DNA of 64,000 bases, taken from assembly GCF_033807575.1 (NCBI RefSeq), contig NC_084707.1, positions 20,074,550 through 20,138,549 of the forward strand, written 5' to 3'. This stretch comes from Cydia pomonella (lineage: Eukaryota; Arthropoda; Insecta; Lepidoptera; Tortricidae). The number at the start of each line of letters is the position of its first letter. The first letter of the stretch is position 1. The notes beneath the pieces are model-generated. The model had not been told where the DNA came from, did no database searches, and saw nothing but the letters and a program-made list of their open reading frames with translations. Positions 1-13,100 of the stretch are shown piece after piece. Position numbers and translations under genes: made by a program.

Positions 1-3000
1 AGCCCAAAGGCCTGGGGTGGCATTGCCTGCTGGAGTCGTGGCTGAACACCCTGCCGCCCGCTCTGCACAGCGTCAATCGCAACCTCATCAGGACGCTATT
101 CAAACGCTTCATGCCGCCTTTACTGTGGCTAGTTGAGTTATCAGGGCAAACTAAGGTATTTTTAAATCCCGTTCTAGAAAATGCTATTTTTCTTAGACCC
201 TATATCCTCTTGTTGGTTAACTTTGCATTGCTACCTTAATATAAGATTAAAAGTGTCCACCATTGGTACAATGCCGGCAGTAAGGTACTTTACCTTATGA
301 CATTAAAATAGAGTGTTTATCCATTTTTAAATTCCAGCAAATGTACGTAACATCACGAAGCAATTTGGTTAACTCATGTATGAATATATATGACACATTT
401 ATGGATGATTTTTATAATGAAAAATATATGGATTCAATATCTGATCTTGATGTGAGAGCACAACTGGAGGTGAATATCGATTTTTATGTAAAATATTTTC
501 TAGTACTTTAGAAATTGTTTTCTAGAGTTAACCAAACTTCAAAGTATCTAATAAAAGTTCATGATAATGACTAATTTCGTTTGTACGTTCACTGTCTACT
601 TACATACACACCGTTGTCATCGTTGTTTAGGTACTTTATTAAATCGTTAATACGAGTAAATAAACACAAATATAAACTTTCAGGGCATCTTCTTCTTTTC
701 CTCTATCTGGTCTATAGGAGCAACGTTGGAAGCTAGTAGCCGTCCAAAATTCGATATGATATTTAGAGGATTACTAGAAAAAGAATTTCCAGAAAAGGTA
801 ATAAACATTTTTGGGTAACTTTTTTTATTTTTTTATTATTATATGATGTCTTGAGTGTTCCTTATTCTTTGCAGGTTCTTGAAGCTTTGAAATGTCCTAA
901 GGTTATCCATAAACCAGAAAAGCAGTACATACTTACTATACCAGCGGGTGGGACTGTCTACGATTTTCGTTATATTAAGGAGGTAACAAAAATATAAAGT
1001 ATTATATATGTACGTATCTAAATATAGGTAAACTAATGATTTATTTTACAAAACTAGTTACTAACCACTTCAGTGTACTAACTTGCGATTGCGACCTAGC
1101 ACGCCAAAGGTAGCAGGATTATATTTAAAAACAAAACATATCTTGCAGGGAAAAGGTAAGTGGAAACCTTGGCAAGACGACGTTATCTCCGCGCCTCCGA
1201 TCAGTAAGGATACTCCGCCAAATCAGATACTGGTGACTACCTTGGACAGTGTCACGTATCTGGCTTTATTCAGGCTCCTGGTCACGCATCATAAAGCAGT
1301 CATGATGGTTGGACCTACTGGAACTGGGAAATCTTCCTATATCATTGTAAGTCAATATCATGCACATTGTAATTGTTTTGAAATATTTAAGTTTTAAATG
1401 TAATTGTAGTTAATTAAATATTTTTAGGATTATTTGATTAAGAGAGTTGACACGAAGATATTTAAAGCTCTTATAATGGCATTCTCTGCTCAAACGAACT
1501 GCAATCAAACGCAGGATATAATTATGGGAAAACTTGACAAAAGAAGAAAAGGTATATTTTTCATTTATATATAGGTATGTATATGTATACACTCAGTGGC
1601 GGATCGTTCAAAGAACTCGATTCCCACTGGCTTGTCTAATTTCAGCCCGTTGAGTACTTTCACGATCGGTTCATGGAGAAAAGGAAAGCAAAATTAGCTC
1701 CGGGTTCCCTACGAATATTTGTGACGCGCCGCCGTTGGTATACGGCTAGTGTCTCGAAAGCGTTAACTTGTGACGTTCGCTGCCAAGAATGTACAAGTTT
1801 TTTTCCGTTAGAACCTCGAAGCTTGAGACTGAAAGTTTTAAAGTCTAACTTGGTTAAATCTAGTCTCCTTCATAAAACATAAGGAGTATGCTAGGCTAGT
1901 GCAATTCAGACAAGAGAAGTTTAAGAATTTTATTGAAAGTAACGTATATTTTGCAGGATATTTCGGTCCTCCAGTAGGATGCTATTCTGTCGTATTCGTA
2001 GACGACGTGAGCATGCCACAGGCGGAGACTTACGGTGCTCAACCGCCTATAGAGGTTTTACGACAGGGCATAGATTTGGGGTTGTGGTATGATCGGAAGA
2101 CTAATGTTGCTATGCGTTTAATAGATGTCCAGGTCAGATAATAATATCTTTCATATTTTAACATTGCGTTTTCATTATACATTATTTCCAATAATCAGAT
2201 AATTCACATTTCAGTTTATGTGTGCAATGGGCAAACCAACACCTGGAGCTAAACTGATTACCCCGAGGTTTTCTCGTCACTTTAACTTCCTTTGCATTGA
2301 TGAATTTGATGATGACACTCTTAGAGTTATTTTCAACAGGATAATGGCATGGCATCTGGATACAAGGTGATTTCGTCTTTTTATGTGATTCTACACAGAG
2401 CTATAAGTGACCTAATACATATCTTTACTTATTAATATTTTAGAGGATTCACAAGAGATTTTGAGCCATGTATTGAAGAGGTAGTGAACGGCACTTTAGA
2501 AGTTTATAAACAATGCCGATTGAATTTGCTGCCCACGCCATCCAAGTCTCATTACACCTTCAACTTACGTGACTTCTCTAGGGTTATTCTGGTGAGGCCT
2601 TTTACCTGCTTGGCAATCTTTTGCTAACTAACAACTGTTTATATATTAAACTTCTTTTTTTTAAATAGGGTGTACTCTTGTCTGTCCCGGACGTGACCCC
2701 AGATACTCAAAGTATTAAGCGCTTATGGGTACACGAGTGTTTGCGAGTCTTCTCAGATCGTCTCGTAGAAGATTCGGACCGGCAATGGATGGTCAAATGT
2801 TTACGAGCTGCTACAGAGGAGCATCTCAACGAAAACTTTGATAGAATGCTCTCGAGGCTTTTAAATGGGCCGAAAGATACGGTAAACTCTTTGAAAATGG
2901 TATCTACAATGAAGTGGTCAACGTGGTACAAAAATATATAATTGTTTAATTGAAGGGATGTTTACAAAAACTACATAACTGCTTAGAGCGGTTACACTTT

Positions 3001-6000
3001 TTTAAGAATATTGTTAATCGTTTCAGGTGTCAACCAGTGTAGTCAGTTATGTTGTTTTTGTAAACTTCCCTTCAATTATGTCCACAGATAACAGACCTAC
3101 ATCTTCGGAATCTAATTTACTGTAATTTTGCAAATCCGAAAGTAGATACACGTTTCTATATGGAAACAACCGACATGGAACACTTGAATGCGACCGTGGA
3201 CGCCTTCCTCGCGGAATTTAACGCTATGTCCAAGAAACCAATGAATCTTGTATTATTCAGGTTCGTATTACTATTAAAACTGGTATATGTATGTACGGTC
3301 AACCAATTTGATTCCTAGGCCACTATAGAACCATGTCATAATGACTTCTACGACAGTGCTTATTGAGTGATGCATGTGATGTATAGACTAGTTAAAGCGA
3401 CAAGGTTCTATAGTGGCCTAGGATTCAAATTGGTTGACTGTACGATAACATCAAGAACATCGAGAATTAACAACTTAAATCAACGCTCGTGTTTTAAAAT
3501 CATAGTTCGTTTAACGATTACATTCACATTGTAGGTTTGCAATAGAGCACGTGTCGCGCATATGCCGCGTGCTGGCGCAGCCGGCGTCGCACGCGCTGCT
3601 GGTGGGGCTCGGTGGCTCAGGCCGCCAGTCTCTAACGCGCCTTGCGGCCAGCATCAACGAGTACGATCTATTCCAGGTATGTTTCAATAATTTATACATA
3701 TTACTTAATACTGATGTAATGTTGATTTTATTTGCGGGGTCGTTGCTATTTTCAGCACATTTTGAAAATGTAAACATTATTTTTAGCTATAACTGTATCA
3801 TCAAAAATCTGTTTGGATTCGATGAAGGTGGACAAAGATTTTGACTGGTCAACTAATGTACAAATATTTTAATTTTAGGTAGAAATGAGCCGTACATACG
3901 GAAAGAACGAATGGCGAGAAGATTTGAAGACTTTATTGAGAAAGTCAAGTACTCCTGACTTATGTATGGTGTTTCTGTTCATTGAATCTCAGGTAAGATA
4001 TAGACATTCTTGTTTAAGTAAATAATTAAAGAAGTGATTTTTGTTATGACCATAGTTCATCCAGTTTAAGGATACAAGCATCCAACTTTAAGTAAATATA
4101 TAAATAGGCTGCTAAAATACTATATAATAACAGCTAAGAACCATGCACCTTTCCCGAACCCTAAGTTTTGGTTTGCCTTAGTCGGATAAAATACTAATCA
4201 GTAATCATTAATTTATTTCTTGGTGTAAAAAGATAAAAGAAGAAGGATTTTTGGAAGACGTAAATAACATGCTGAACTCTGGAGAGGTGCCAAATATTTT
4301 CGGGGCTGATGAGAAAGCAGAACTATGTGAAAAGATAAGAGTCGTAAGTACAAGTTAGCTATATGTGAGCTCAAATCAAATAGCGTCGTCATAACGTACC
4401 TATATTTTATTAATTTGGCATTTTGGTAGATTGACAGACAAAGAGACAGGTCGTTGCAAACGGATGGTAGTCCGACAGCGCTGTACACGTACTTCGTGTC
4501 GATCGTGCGAGATCAGCTGCACATCGTGCTGGCCATGTCACCCGCCGGCACCTCTCTGCGCACACGCATCCGCAAGTTCCCCGCGCTTGTCAATTGCTGC
4601 ACCATTGATTGGTTCATGGTATGTATACATGAAAATGAGAGATTTGGCATAGCTTGAAATACCTACGCCAAAGCTTTCCCACTTCCCCAATGTGTATATT
4701 TTATAATGTTTAGTTTGCAAGAACAAACCAAATTGCTCTATTTAAAGGAATGGCCGCCGGACGCCTTGCTAGCGGTAGCAACCAGATTCTTAAAAGACGT
4801 AGAGTTGACAGACTTGGAACGTGACACTGCCATCAAGTTGTGTCAGGTGTTCCACACTGACACACAAGAGCTTTCACGCGCCTTTCTGCTGCGGCTCAAG
4901 CGCTACAACTACGTTACACCAACTGCCTACCTCGAGCTCATAAATATGTTCAAATCGTTGCTGGGCAAGAAACGGACGTAAGTATTAGTAACAAGTATCT
5001 AAATTAGCTATTCTTAGAGTTGCTTAAATGGAAGTAATAACGTCTCTTAAACCATCAGGGAATTACTTACGGGTGAGAAGAGATACTTGACTGGATTGGA
5101 TCAATTGGCCGTAGCTGCCAAGTCGGTCGCAGCGCTACAGAAAGCCCTAGAAGTGCTCCAGCCGAAATTGGCAGCTGGTGCTGCAGCTGTAGCGGAGACT
5201 ACCGCGAAAGTGGAGATGGAGAAGGAAGGTGTAGCCGTAGTGGAGGCCGAAGTGTTAAAAGACCAGGCTGCTGCTGAGGAGCAGGTATGACACATAAAGA
5301 AAAAACATCTAAGTAGTGAAGTGGGAATTTAATTTTGATAACGTCATACTAGTGCTCATGCTCACTTGAACTTGTAAGAGTTATTGAGTTTCTTTGCTTT
5401 TGTTAGTAACCTTTCCTATACATTTGGTTGTTTAAAATCGTGAATAACAAATCTTGTTCGTACCGTATAGAGCAGAAAAAAAAATTGCCAAAAAAATGCA
5501 AGAAGTTGAATGAAATATTCAGTCAGGATCCTTATCATTATATATCAAACAAAAACAAAAGGTAATAAGGTTTGATTGAGATATGGTTAAGATGATTACC
5601 TTTCCCCTAATTCTTCACAACTGATTTAATATTTTAGGCAGCGGAAGCCCAAGCCATTAAAGAAGAATGCGACGCAGATCTGGCGGAAGCCATGCCAATT
5701 CTCAACTCCGCTTTAGCAGCTCTTGATACTCTCACACCGCAAGATATCACCTTCATTAAAACTATGAAAAGTCCACCTAAAGGCATCAAGCTCGTCATGG
5801 AAGCTATTTGTATTTTAAAGGTAATGAAAGTTTAAGCATTATCGGGATATACAAATAAAAATAATAAAAGCTTCGGGATATACGAGTACAAATAAAAAAA
5901 ATCTTACGATGTATGAATGGAATGAAAATAAGAGAAAAATATAAGTAAAGCACTTTACTACGCGCACGCGTGGAAACTATTAAAGTGGTCAGATTTGACA

Positions 6001-7097
6001 TAGAGCAAAATTAGACATACCTGATATGAGTGAGAGAAGCTGTCTGTTTTGGAATACTTTAATATAATATACCTATTTTACCTTAAATTCTGGTTGTGTA
6101 AGGCATAAATATAATAATATTTTTCATTTCAATGTCTACTAATAGGACGATCCGGTAAGTAAACTATTCTTCTCAGTTAGAGCACTTTAAACGATATTTA
6201 TTTATTTACTGAACTTTACTATTCCTGATGCATGTTTCATGTTAAAGTAAGGGTCTTTATGTTTTAAAACTTTATCTAGGAAATGAAACCTGATAAGATT
6301 CCTAACCCATCGGGGGTCGGAACGATAGAAGACTATTGGGGTCCGTCGAAAAAACTGCTGAACGACATCAAGTTCCTGGAGGGTCTGCAGAACTACGACA
6401 AGGACAACATCCCTCCCGCCGTGATGAACAAGCTCATGAAGACTGTCATGCAGGACGAGGGGTTCGTGCCGGAGAAGATCCGAGCCGTCTCTGTCGCTGC
6501 TGAAGGTACTTATACCTAGTTAATAAACTCATTTATATTTATCGTTGCTTTTCCTGATAGCAATTGATAAGAATACAAATTACGAAGAATGTGATATATT
6601 ATAGGTATGTGCAAGTGGGTGATTGCCATGACGAAGTACGACAAGGTAGCAAAGGTGGTCGCGCCTAAAAAGCAGAGACTCGCCGCCGCACAGGCCGTTT
6701 ACGACAAGGCCATGGCTGCGCTCGCTGTCAAACAGGCCCAGCTCAGAGAGGTATATCAAGAAAAATCATTTGAATTCTCTGTGAAAACACCAATAACTCA
6801 CGTCACATTTTAATTCTCAGGTTCAACTCAAATTAGCAAAATTAGAGGATGCCTTAGCCGAACAGAATCGCCAGCAAAAGTTTCTTGATGACGAGGTGAT
6901 GGATTGTAGTAACAAGTTGAAGCGAGCTGAAATGCTCATCTCAGGGTTAGGAGGAGAGAAGACTAGGTGGACGCAGATAGCTAAAACTTTGCGGGAAACG
7001 TACAATTCTTTGACAGGTATATAATAAAATGATAAATAATATAGTTTTGGTCATAAGTTTGATGAAACTTATATCATAACATAATATTCATAATCAT

Positions 7098-7160
<63 letters not shown>

Positions 7161-10100
7161 GTCTTCGGCTAATGGCATGGACCTCTCTAAACCACTGTTC
7201 ATAAATGATCATCTGGTCACTGTTCGTAATCATAAATTGGTTTTTAGGTGACATTTTAATTGCTGCTGGTATCATCGCCTATCTTGGACCATTTACGGCT
7301 GCTTTTCGAATTGATCAAGTATGTGATTATTAGATTTACTAGTTATAAGTACAACTTTGTCAGTAACTTTTGAAGTACATATTTGTATTATATTTAACAG
7401 ATAAAGAAATGGGCTCACGCATGTCACGATTGCGGCATGGTGTGCACCCTTAACTACAGCCTGACTAAAACTCTGGGTGAACCAGTCACAATACAACAAT
7501 GGAATATAGATGGATTGCCGGCCGACGACTTCAGTGTTGAAAGTGCTATCATTCTCATGTTAGTTCGGTGACATTATTGATTTAAGAAGAATATTGTAGC
7601 AGATATCTTTCTCTGAATTTTAATTTGTATTTGCAGGACAGCTCGTCGCTGGCCTCTCATGATTGATCCACAAGGTCAAGCAAATCGCTGGATCAAAAAC
7701 ATGGAAAAGCCTAACAACTTAAATATAGTGAGATTGACGCAGGCGGATCTTGGTCGTGTTTTAGAGAATGCTGTACAATTCGGACAGCCGGTATATCATG
7801 TCAACACTTTTTAATTGTTTGAAATGCAATGAATTAGAGTTATCGTTACATTTTATAATATACAACAGGTACTATTAGAAAATGTACTAGAAGAACTAGA
7901 TCCAATGTTGGAGCCTTTACTCCAGCAGCAAACATTCCGTCAAGGTGGAGCACTCTGCATAAAAATAGGTGATACCATTGTGGAATACAGCAAGGACTTC
8001 AAGTAAGTGTGCTATAACTTTAATAATAAATTATAAATTTAGAGCTGTGTACTTTATAATTGTTTATTTTTATAGACTCTACATAAGCACAAAGTTAGCA
8101 AACCCTCACTATTTACCCGAAGTGGGTGTGCGTGTGACCTTAGTCAACTTTATGTTGGCTAAAGATGGTCTAGAAGCCCAACTACTAGCTCGCGTGGTGG
8201 CGAAAGAAAGGCCAGACTTACAGCAGGCTAAGTCAGATCTGACAACACAAGGTGCCGAGCACAGGAGACTTTTGCAAGAGATTGAAAGGAAAATCCTCAA
8301 TGTATTGTCTACTTCAGAGCATCTCTTAGAAGACGAGGAAGCAGTACAGGTAAAGTTATTAATCCCCTTTTAAGAAAATATATTTTGTCAGTCCAGTTCT
8401 CGCCAGTATATTCTCTATAAACTTTACCACTTCATGAATTCCGAATTCCATCTATGATCAATAGCATTGCACACATGAATAAATAGAGACATTTTCATTT
8501 GTAGTAAATATGATACTATTTTGCCTTACAGATATTAAACTCTGCTAAAGATACATCAAATGAAATTAAAGAAAAACAAGAGGTAGCCATGGTCACTGAG
8601 AAAGCAATTGATACCGCTCGAGATGATTACGTACCCATCGCTGTCCACTCCACTAATTTGTTTTTCCTTATAGGTAAATAATTTATTTGTATTTATATGT
8701 TGTTAACATATATTTATATAACGAAAACATATTTATTTTGCAGCATCCTTAGCAAACATCGATCCGATGTACCAATATTCTTTGGGTTGGTTTGAAGCTC
8801 TATTCACCGCTGCCATCAACAATACGGAAAAGGTTGAGGATATCCCACAGCGATTGGGAATATTGCGCGCTTACTTTACATACTCGCTGTACGCTAACAT
8901 CTGCAGAAGTTTGTTTGAAAAGGTTAATTCATACTAAAACATGATCTAGCATTGTACCATGGCCTTGCGGAGATTTCCTATGAGATACGTATGAGTAAGC
9001 TATTAGGTATGACACAGACCGTAGATGGTGCTCGTCCGTAGTGCGTACTCGTATTCGTTCAAACATAGTAAGACATTTCTAAGCTTTAACAATAATGTAT
9101 TCTGAATGGAAATCAAATTAATTGGTATCATATTTCATAAATGTGAAATATCTGATTACTTCTTTACCTATATATTTAAAATGTTTTTTTTTTTTAATCT
9201 GATGATAATCAGCCGAGTGGCTAAGGTAGTTATTTTCATCCTATAGGATAAACTAGTGTTCTCCTTGTTGCTGACGATCACAATAATGGTGAACGAGGGC
9301 GAGCTAGAGCAGAGCCACGTGTTGTTCCTGCTAGCCGGCGCCCAGCCGAGGAACGTGCCGCCCAACCCGGTCCAGTTCCTCGGTCCTCAGGCCTGGGCTG
9401 AATTTATCGGGTAATAATTACAAAAGGATTGATCGAAAACAATTTACGCTTGAGCATGAGCAGCAGCAGCTCTCCTAACTTATAACTAAACTACTATATG
9501 AATTGCAGATTGAATGAATTCGAACGATTTAATGGTTTATTGGACCATTTCATGGCTAATATAAATTTATGGAAAGACTATTGTGACCTAGAAGATCCAC
9601 AAGATCAGCCTCTGCCCGAGCCATGGGATAAGAAATGTACTCCATTCGAGGTAGTTATTTTTTATTAAAACATGATTCAATAATAATCCTGCATTGTTGG
9701 ATCTAAGATAGTTCCTTCTTTCAGAAAATGATGATCCTGCGTTGTCTCCGTTTAGATATGATGGTACCAGCCGTTCAAGACTTCGTGCAAAGTATAAAAT
9801 AACACATTTGCCTTTATTAAAATTACGTTACCTTTATCTCATAGCATAAATTCTTCTCGTTAACTTTACTTTTTAGATAAGATGGGTCGCAAATTCGTTG
9901 AGCCTCCACTTTTTGATTTACAATCTTCGTATTCGGATTCACATTGTTGCATTCCTCTTCTATTTGTATTAACTCCTGGATCAGATCCCATGGGAACTCT
10001 GCTTAAATTTGCCGATGATCAGGTAAATTCAGTAACAAGGTTACGTACCTAATTAACGTTAATAACAAACATTGATGTAGTGAATTTATGATTAATTTAT

Positions 10101-13100
10101 TTTGTAAGGGATTTGGAGCCTCTCGTCTTTTCTCTCTATCACTGGGTCAAGGCCAAGGTCCTATAGCTGTCAAGCTTATAGAAGAAGGCATCCGAAGTGG
10201 TACCTGGGTGGTGTTACAGAATTGTCATTTAGCCAAAAGTTGGATGCCAATGCTTGAAAAGGTATTTGTATAAATGGTGAACGGCAGCGTTTGTATTCGA
10301 ATTCGCCTGAAAATAAGTTTTTTTACAGATTTGTGAAGGTCTAAAGCCGGACACTACCCACCCGGATTTTAGGCTTTGGCTGACTTCCTACCCCGCTGAC
10401 CACTTCCCTGTCTATGTGCTACAAAATGGAGTAAAAATGACCAATGAACCACCACAAGGTTAGAAAATAATAATGAACACCTTTTGTCACCCAAAACATT
10501 GCAAATGATTTGGAAGACCTACTTCACACATTTTTCCTACTTTGTACAGTTTGTAGGATGTACAGCTAGTAATATGTCTGTATGTTTAGTACCCGTGAAC
10601 TTTAATGCTAAGGAGAGATTTGCAAATATCTAGTTCGTCGCTGTTTTAATTAAGCCATTCTTGTTTGAATGCTTACAGGTCTGAGAGCAAATATCGCTCG
10701 CTCGTACCAGAGCGATCCCATTAATAATCCAGAGTGGTTCGAAGGCAACAAGCAGCCGGTATACTTCAAGAAGCTTCTGTTCGCGTTGTGCTTCTTCCAC
10801 GCGGTGGTGCAGGAGCGGCGGCAGTTCGGCCCGCTGGGCTGGAACATCCGCTACGAGTTCAACGAGACCGATCTTAGCATCAGCATCACGCAGCTTAACA
10901 TGTTTCTCAATGAATATAAAGTAAGGGATTAAACTTCTTCCTCTTTTCTTAATGTTGTGTCTTCTTAATTTTAGTGTTCCAAATAAGTGTAACTGTGAAC
11001 AACATAGGTATAACTTTTTATAACATTGGTCTCATATTGCACGGAATGTATTGAGCTGAGCTAATTTATTATTAATCACTTTAATCAGGAAGATATTGGA
11101 GTATTTCAGAATATTATATTAAGGACTTTTTAGAACCATTGCTAATAATACCAGGACGTACAATTCGTGGCTCTGCGCTACCTGACGGGCGAGTGCAACT
11201 ATGGCGGCCGTGTCACGGACGACTGGGATCGCCGCTGCCTCAACACCATCCTCTTTAAGTTTTACAACCCCAAAGCTATCTACGATAAGAAATACAACAT
11301 TGACTCAACTGGTGAGAAAAAATATACTAGGTTTTACAACCCTTTTCTGGCCCATTTAGAATTCTTTCAAAGCTGTAAATTCGATCCATCATAACAAAAT
11401 TTAATTATGAATATGAAGTCTTAATTGCCCGTGGTCGAATATATTTTTACTGCCCTTTTCATGTGGATTTACTATAAAATCATTACTGTTAAGTTTCTTG
11501 AATACAGGCATCTACTACATCCCGGAACTGAAGGAACACGGCGAGTTCATCGCGTACGCGCGCTCGCTGCCTGTGGCTACGCCGCCCGGTGTCTTCGGCT
11601 TCCACTCCAACGCGGACATCACCAAACACTTCCAGGAGGCCAACGAACTGCTCGGCACGGCCATTAAGACACAGGTACAGGACTATACTCGTACACCTTA
11701 GATACTGTGGTCATTATTTTTAATAAGATTTACATGAAATCATATGGCACTGTCTAAGGTATGTTTCCGGCACTGGTTTTTGTATACGAAATAGAACTCA
11801 TTTATTCGTGGCAAAACGTTGTACATGCAAAAAGTAAATTAAGAAACATGTAAACAATAAAAAAAACCGCGACACATACATAATAATATCAATATACATA
11901 ATAATATCAACATACGTAGCCACGAAGCGGTCCTGACAGCATGGTGGTAGCGTGGCTGGGCTAACGCTGGTCTTCCATCTCCATAAATACAAATTCAGTA
12001 CCGGGAGCATTCCATAGCACTGTCGATATTATTAAGATTATGTAGTTAAAAAACTGATAACTTAGTTAACTTAGTTCACCTATAATGTTTACTTGCTTGA
12101 ATTTACTAGTCCATTAGGTAATAGGTATACGCATAGGTATTTTATGAGTAGTGTTGAATATATTTTTCTTATGTTTCCTTCATTCGCTTGTCGGCATGCT
12201 CAAAATAGGACCGTCTGGTAAGTACCATTTATAAACTTTGTTCTTTGTAATAACAAACATTGTTTTATGTTTTTTTTTTTTCATGTTTATTTGTGAGTAT
12301 TCAATGTACTAATATTTAATATTATGATAAACAAATATAACATATTACGTTTCCCTTCTTGCGTGCATCTAGGATTTGCTTAGAAAATTTGTGGTAAGTA
12401 ATAATGATGTATACCTAATACAAATCAGCAACTTGCTTATTTATTTACACTAAAATTTCTATATAATAATGTTATACTCGGATCTACACGCATTCTTTTC
12501 TGTTTTTTCTTTTGCCACAAAACTAAATAGATAATTTGCTTGTAGGACACAATGGCAGGAGGAGGTGGCGGCGCAACACCGGAGGAGCAAGCCATGGCCA
12601 TCGCAGAAGACGTGCTGGCGCGATTACCCCCTAAGATTCTATCAGGCCCGTCGCACGAAGGCGACCTCAAGCCGGCCGAGATGTCGCCCATGTCTATCGT
12701 GGTCATCCAGGAGGCGGCGCGCTTCGACCGCCTCGTCAACATCGTCCGGTCTAGCGCACGAGCTGTTATTGGCGCTGTGCAAGGTACTACATCTAAGCTT
12801 AAACATTTCTTGAGTCTGTTTGATGCGACCTATTTATCCAATGCACTATGTTATAGGAGTCAGTGTCTTAACGGACGTAACGGAAGAAGTGCTGACGAGC
12901 ATGGTGCGCGGGCGTATACCTGCATTATGGGCCGGCAAGAGCTACCCATCGCTAAAACCGTTTGCAGCTTACGTCGACGATCTTCTGGCCCGGCTTCAAT
13001 TCTTACAGGTGATGTTTTGTACGCTAGAAGAAAATTTAATATATTTTATATGATTCCAATTTGTATATATATATCAAAGTGAGCGTATACTTATTTGACT

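Noticed and set aside
4711..4747. TTTAG at 4711-4713 as the start of dynein exon 16
   Set aside because: It would place the downstream codons in a frame that loses the family pattern and hits stops. Only AG at 4746-4747 keeps phase and gives EWPPDALLAVA.
7069..7275. Lys-rich minus-strand open frame
   Set aside because: It is the translation of the T56 tract of a retroposon.
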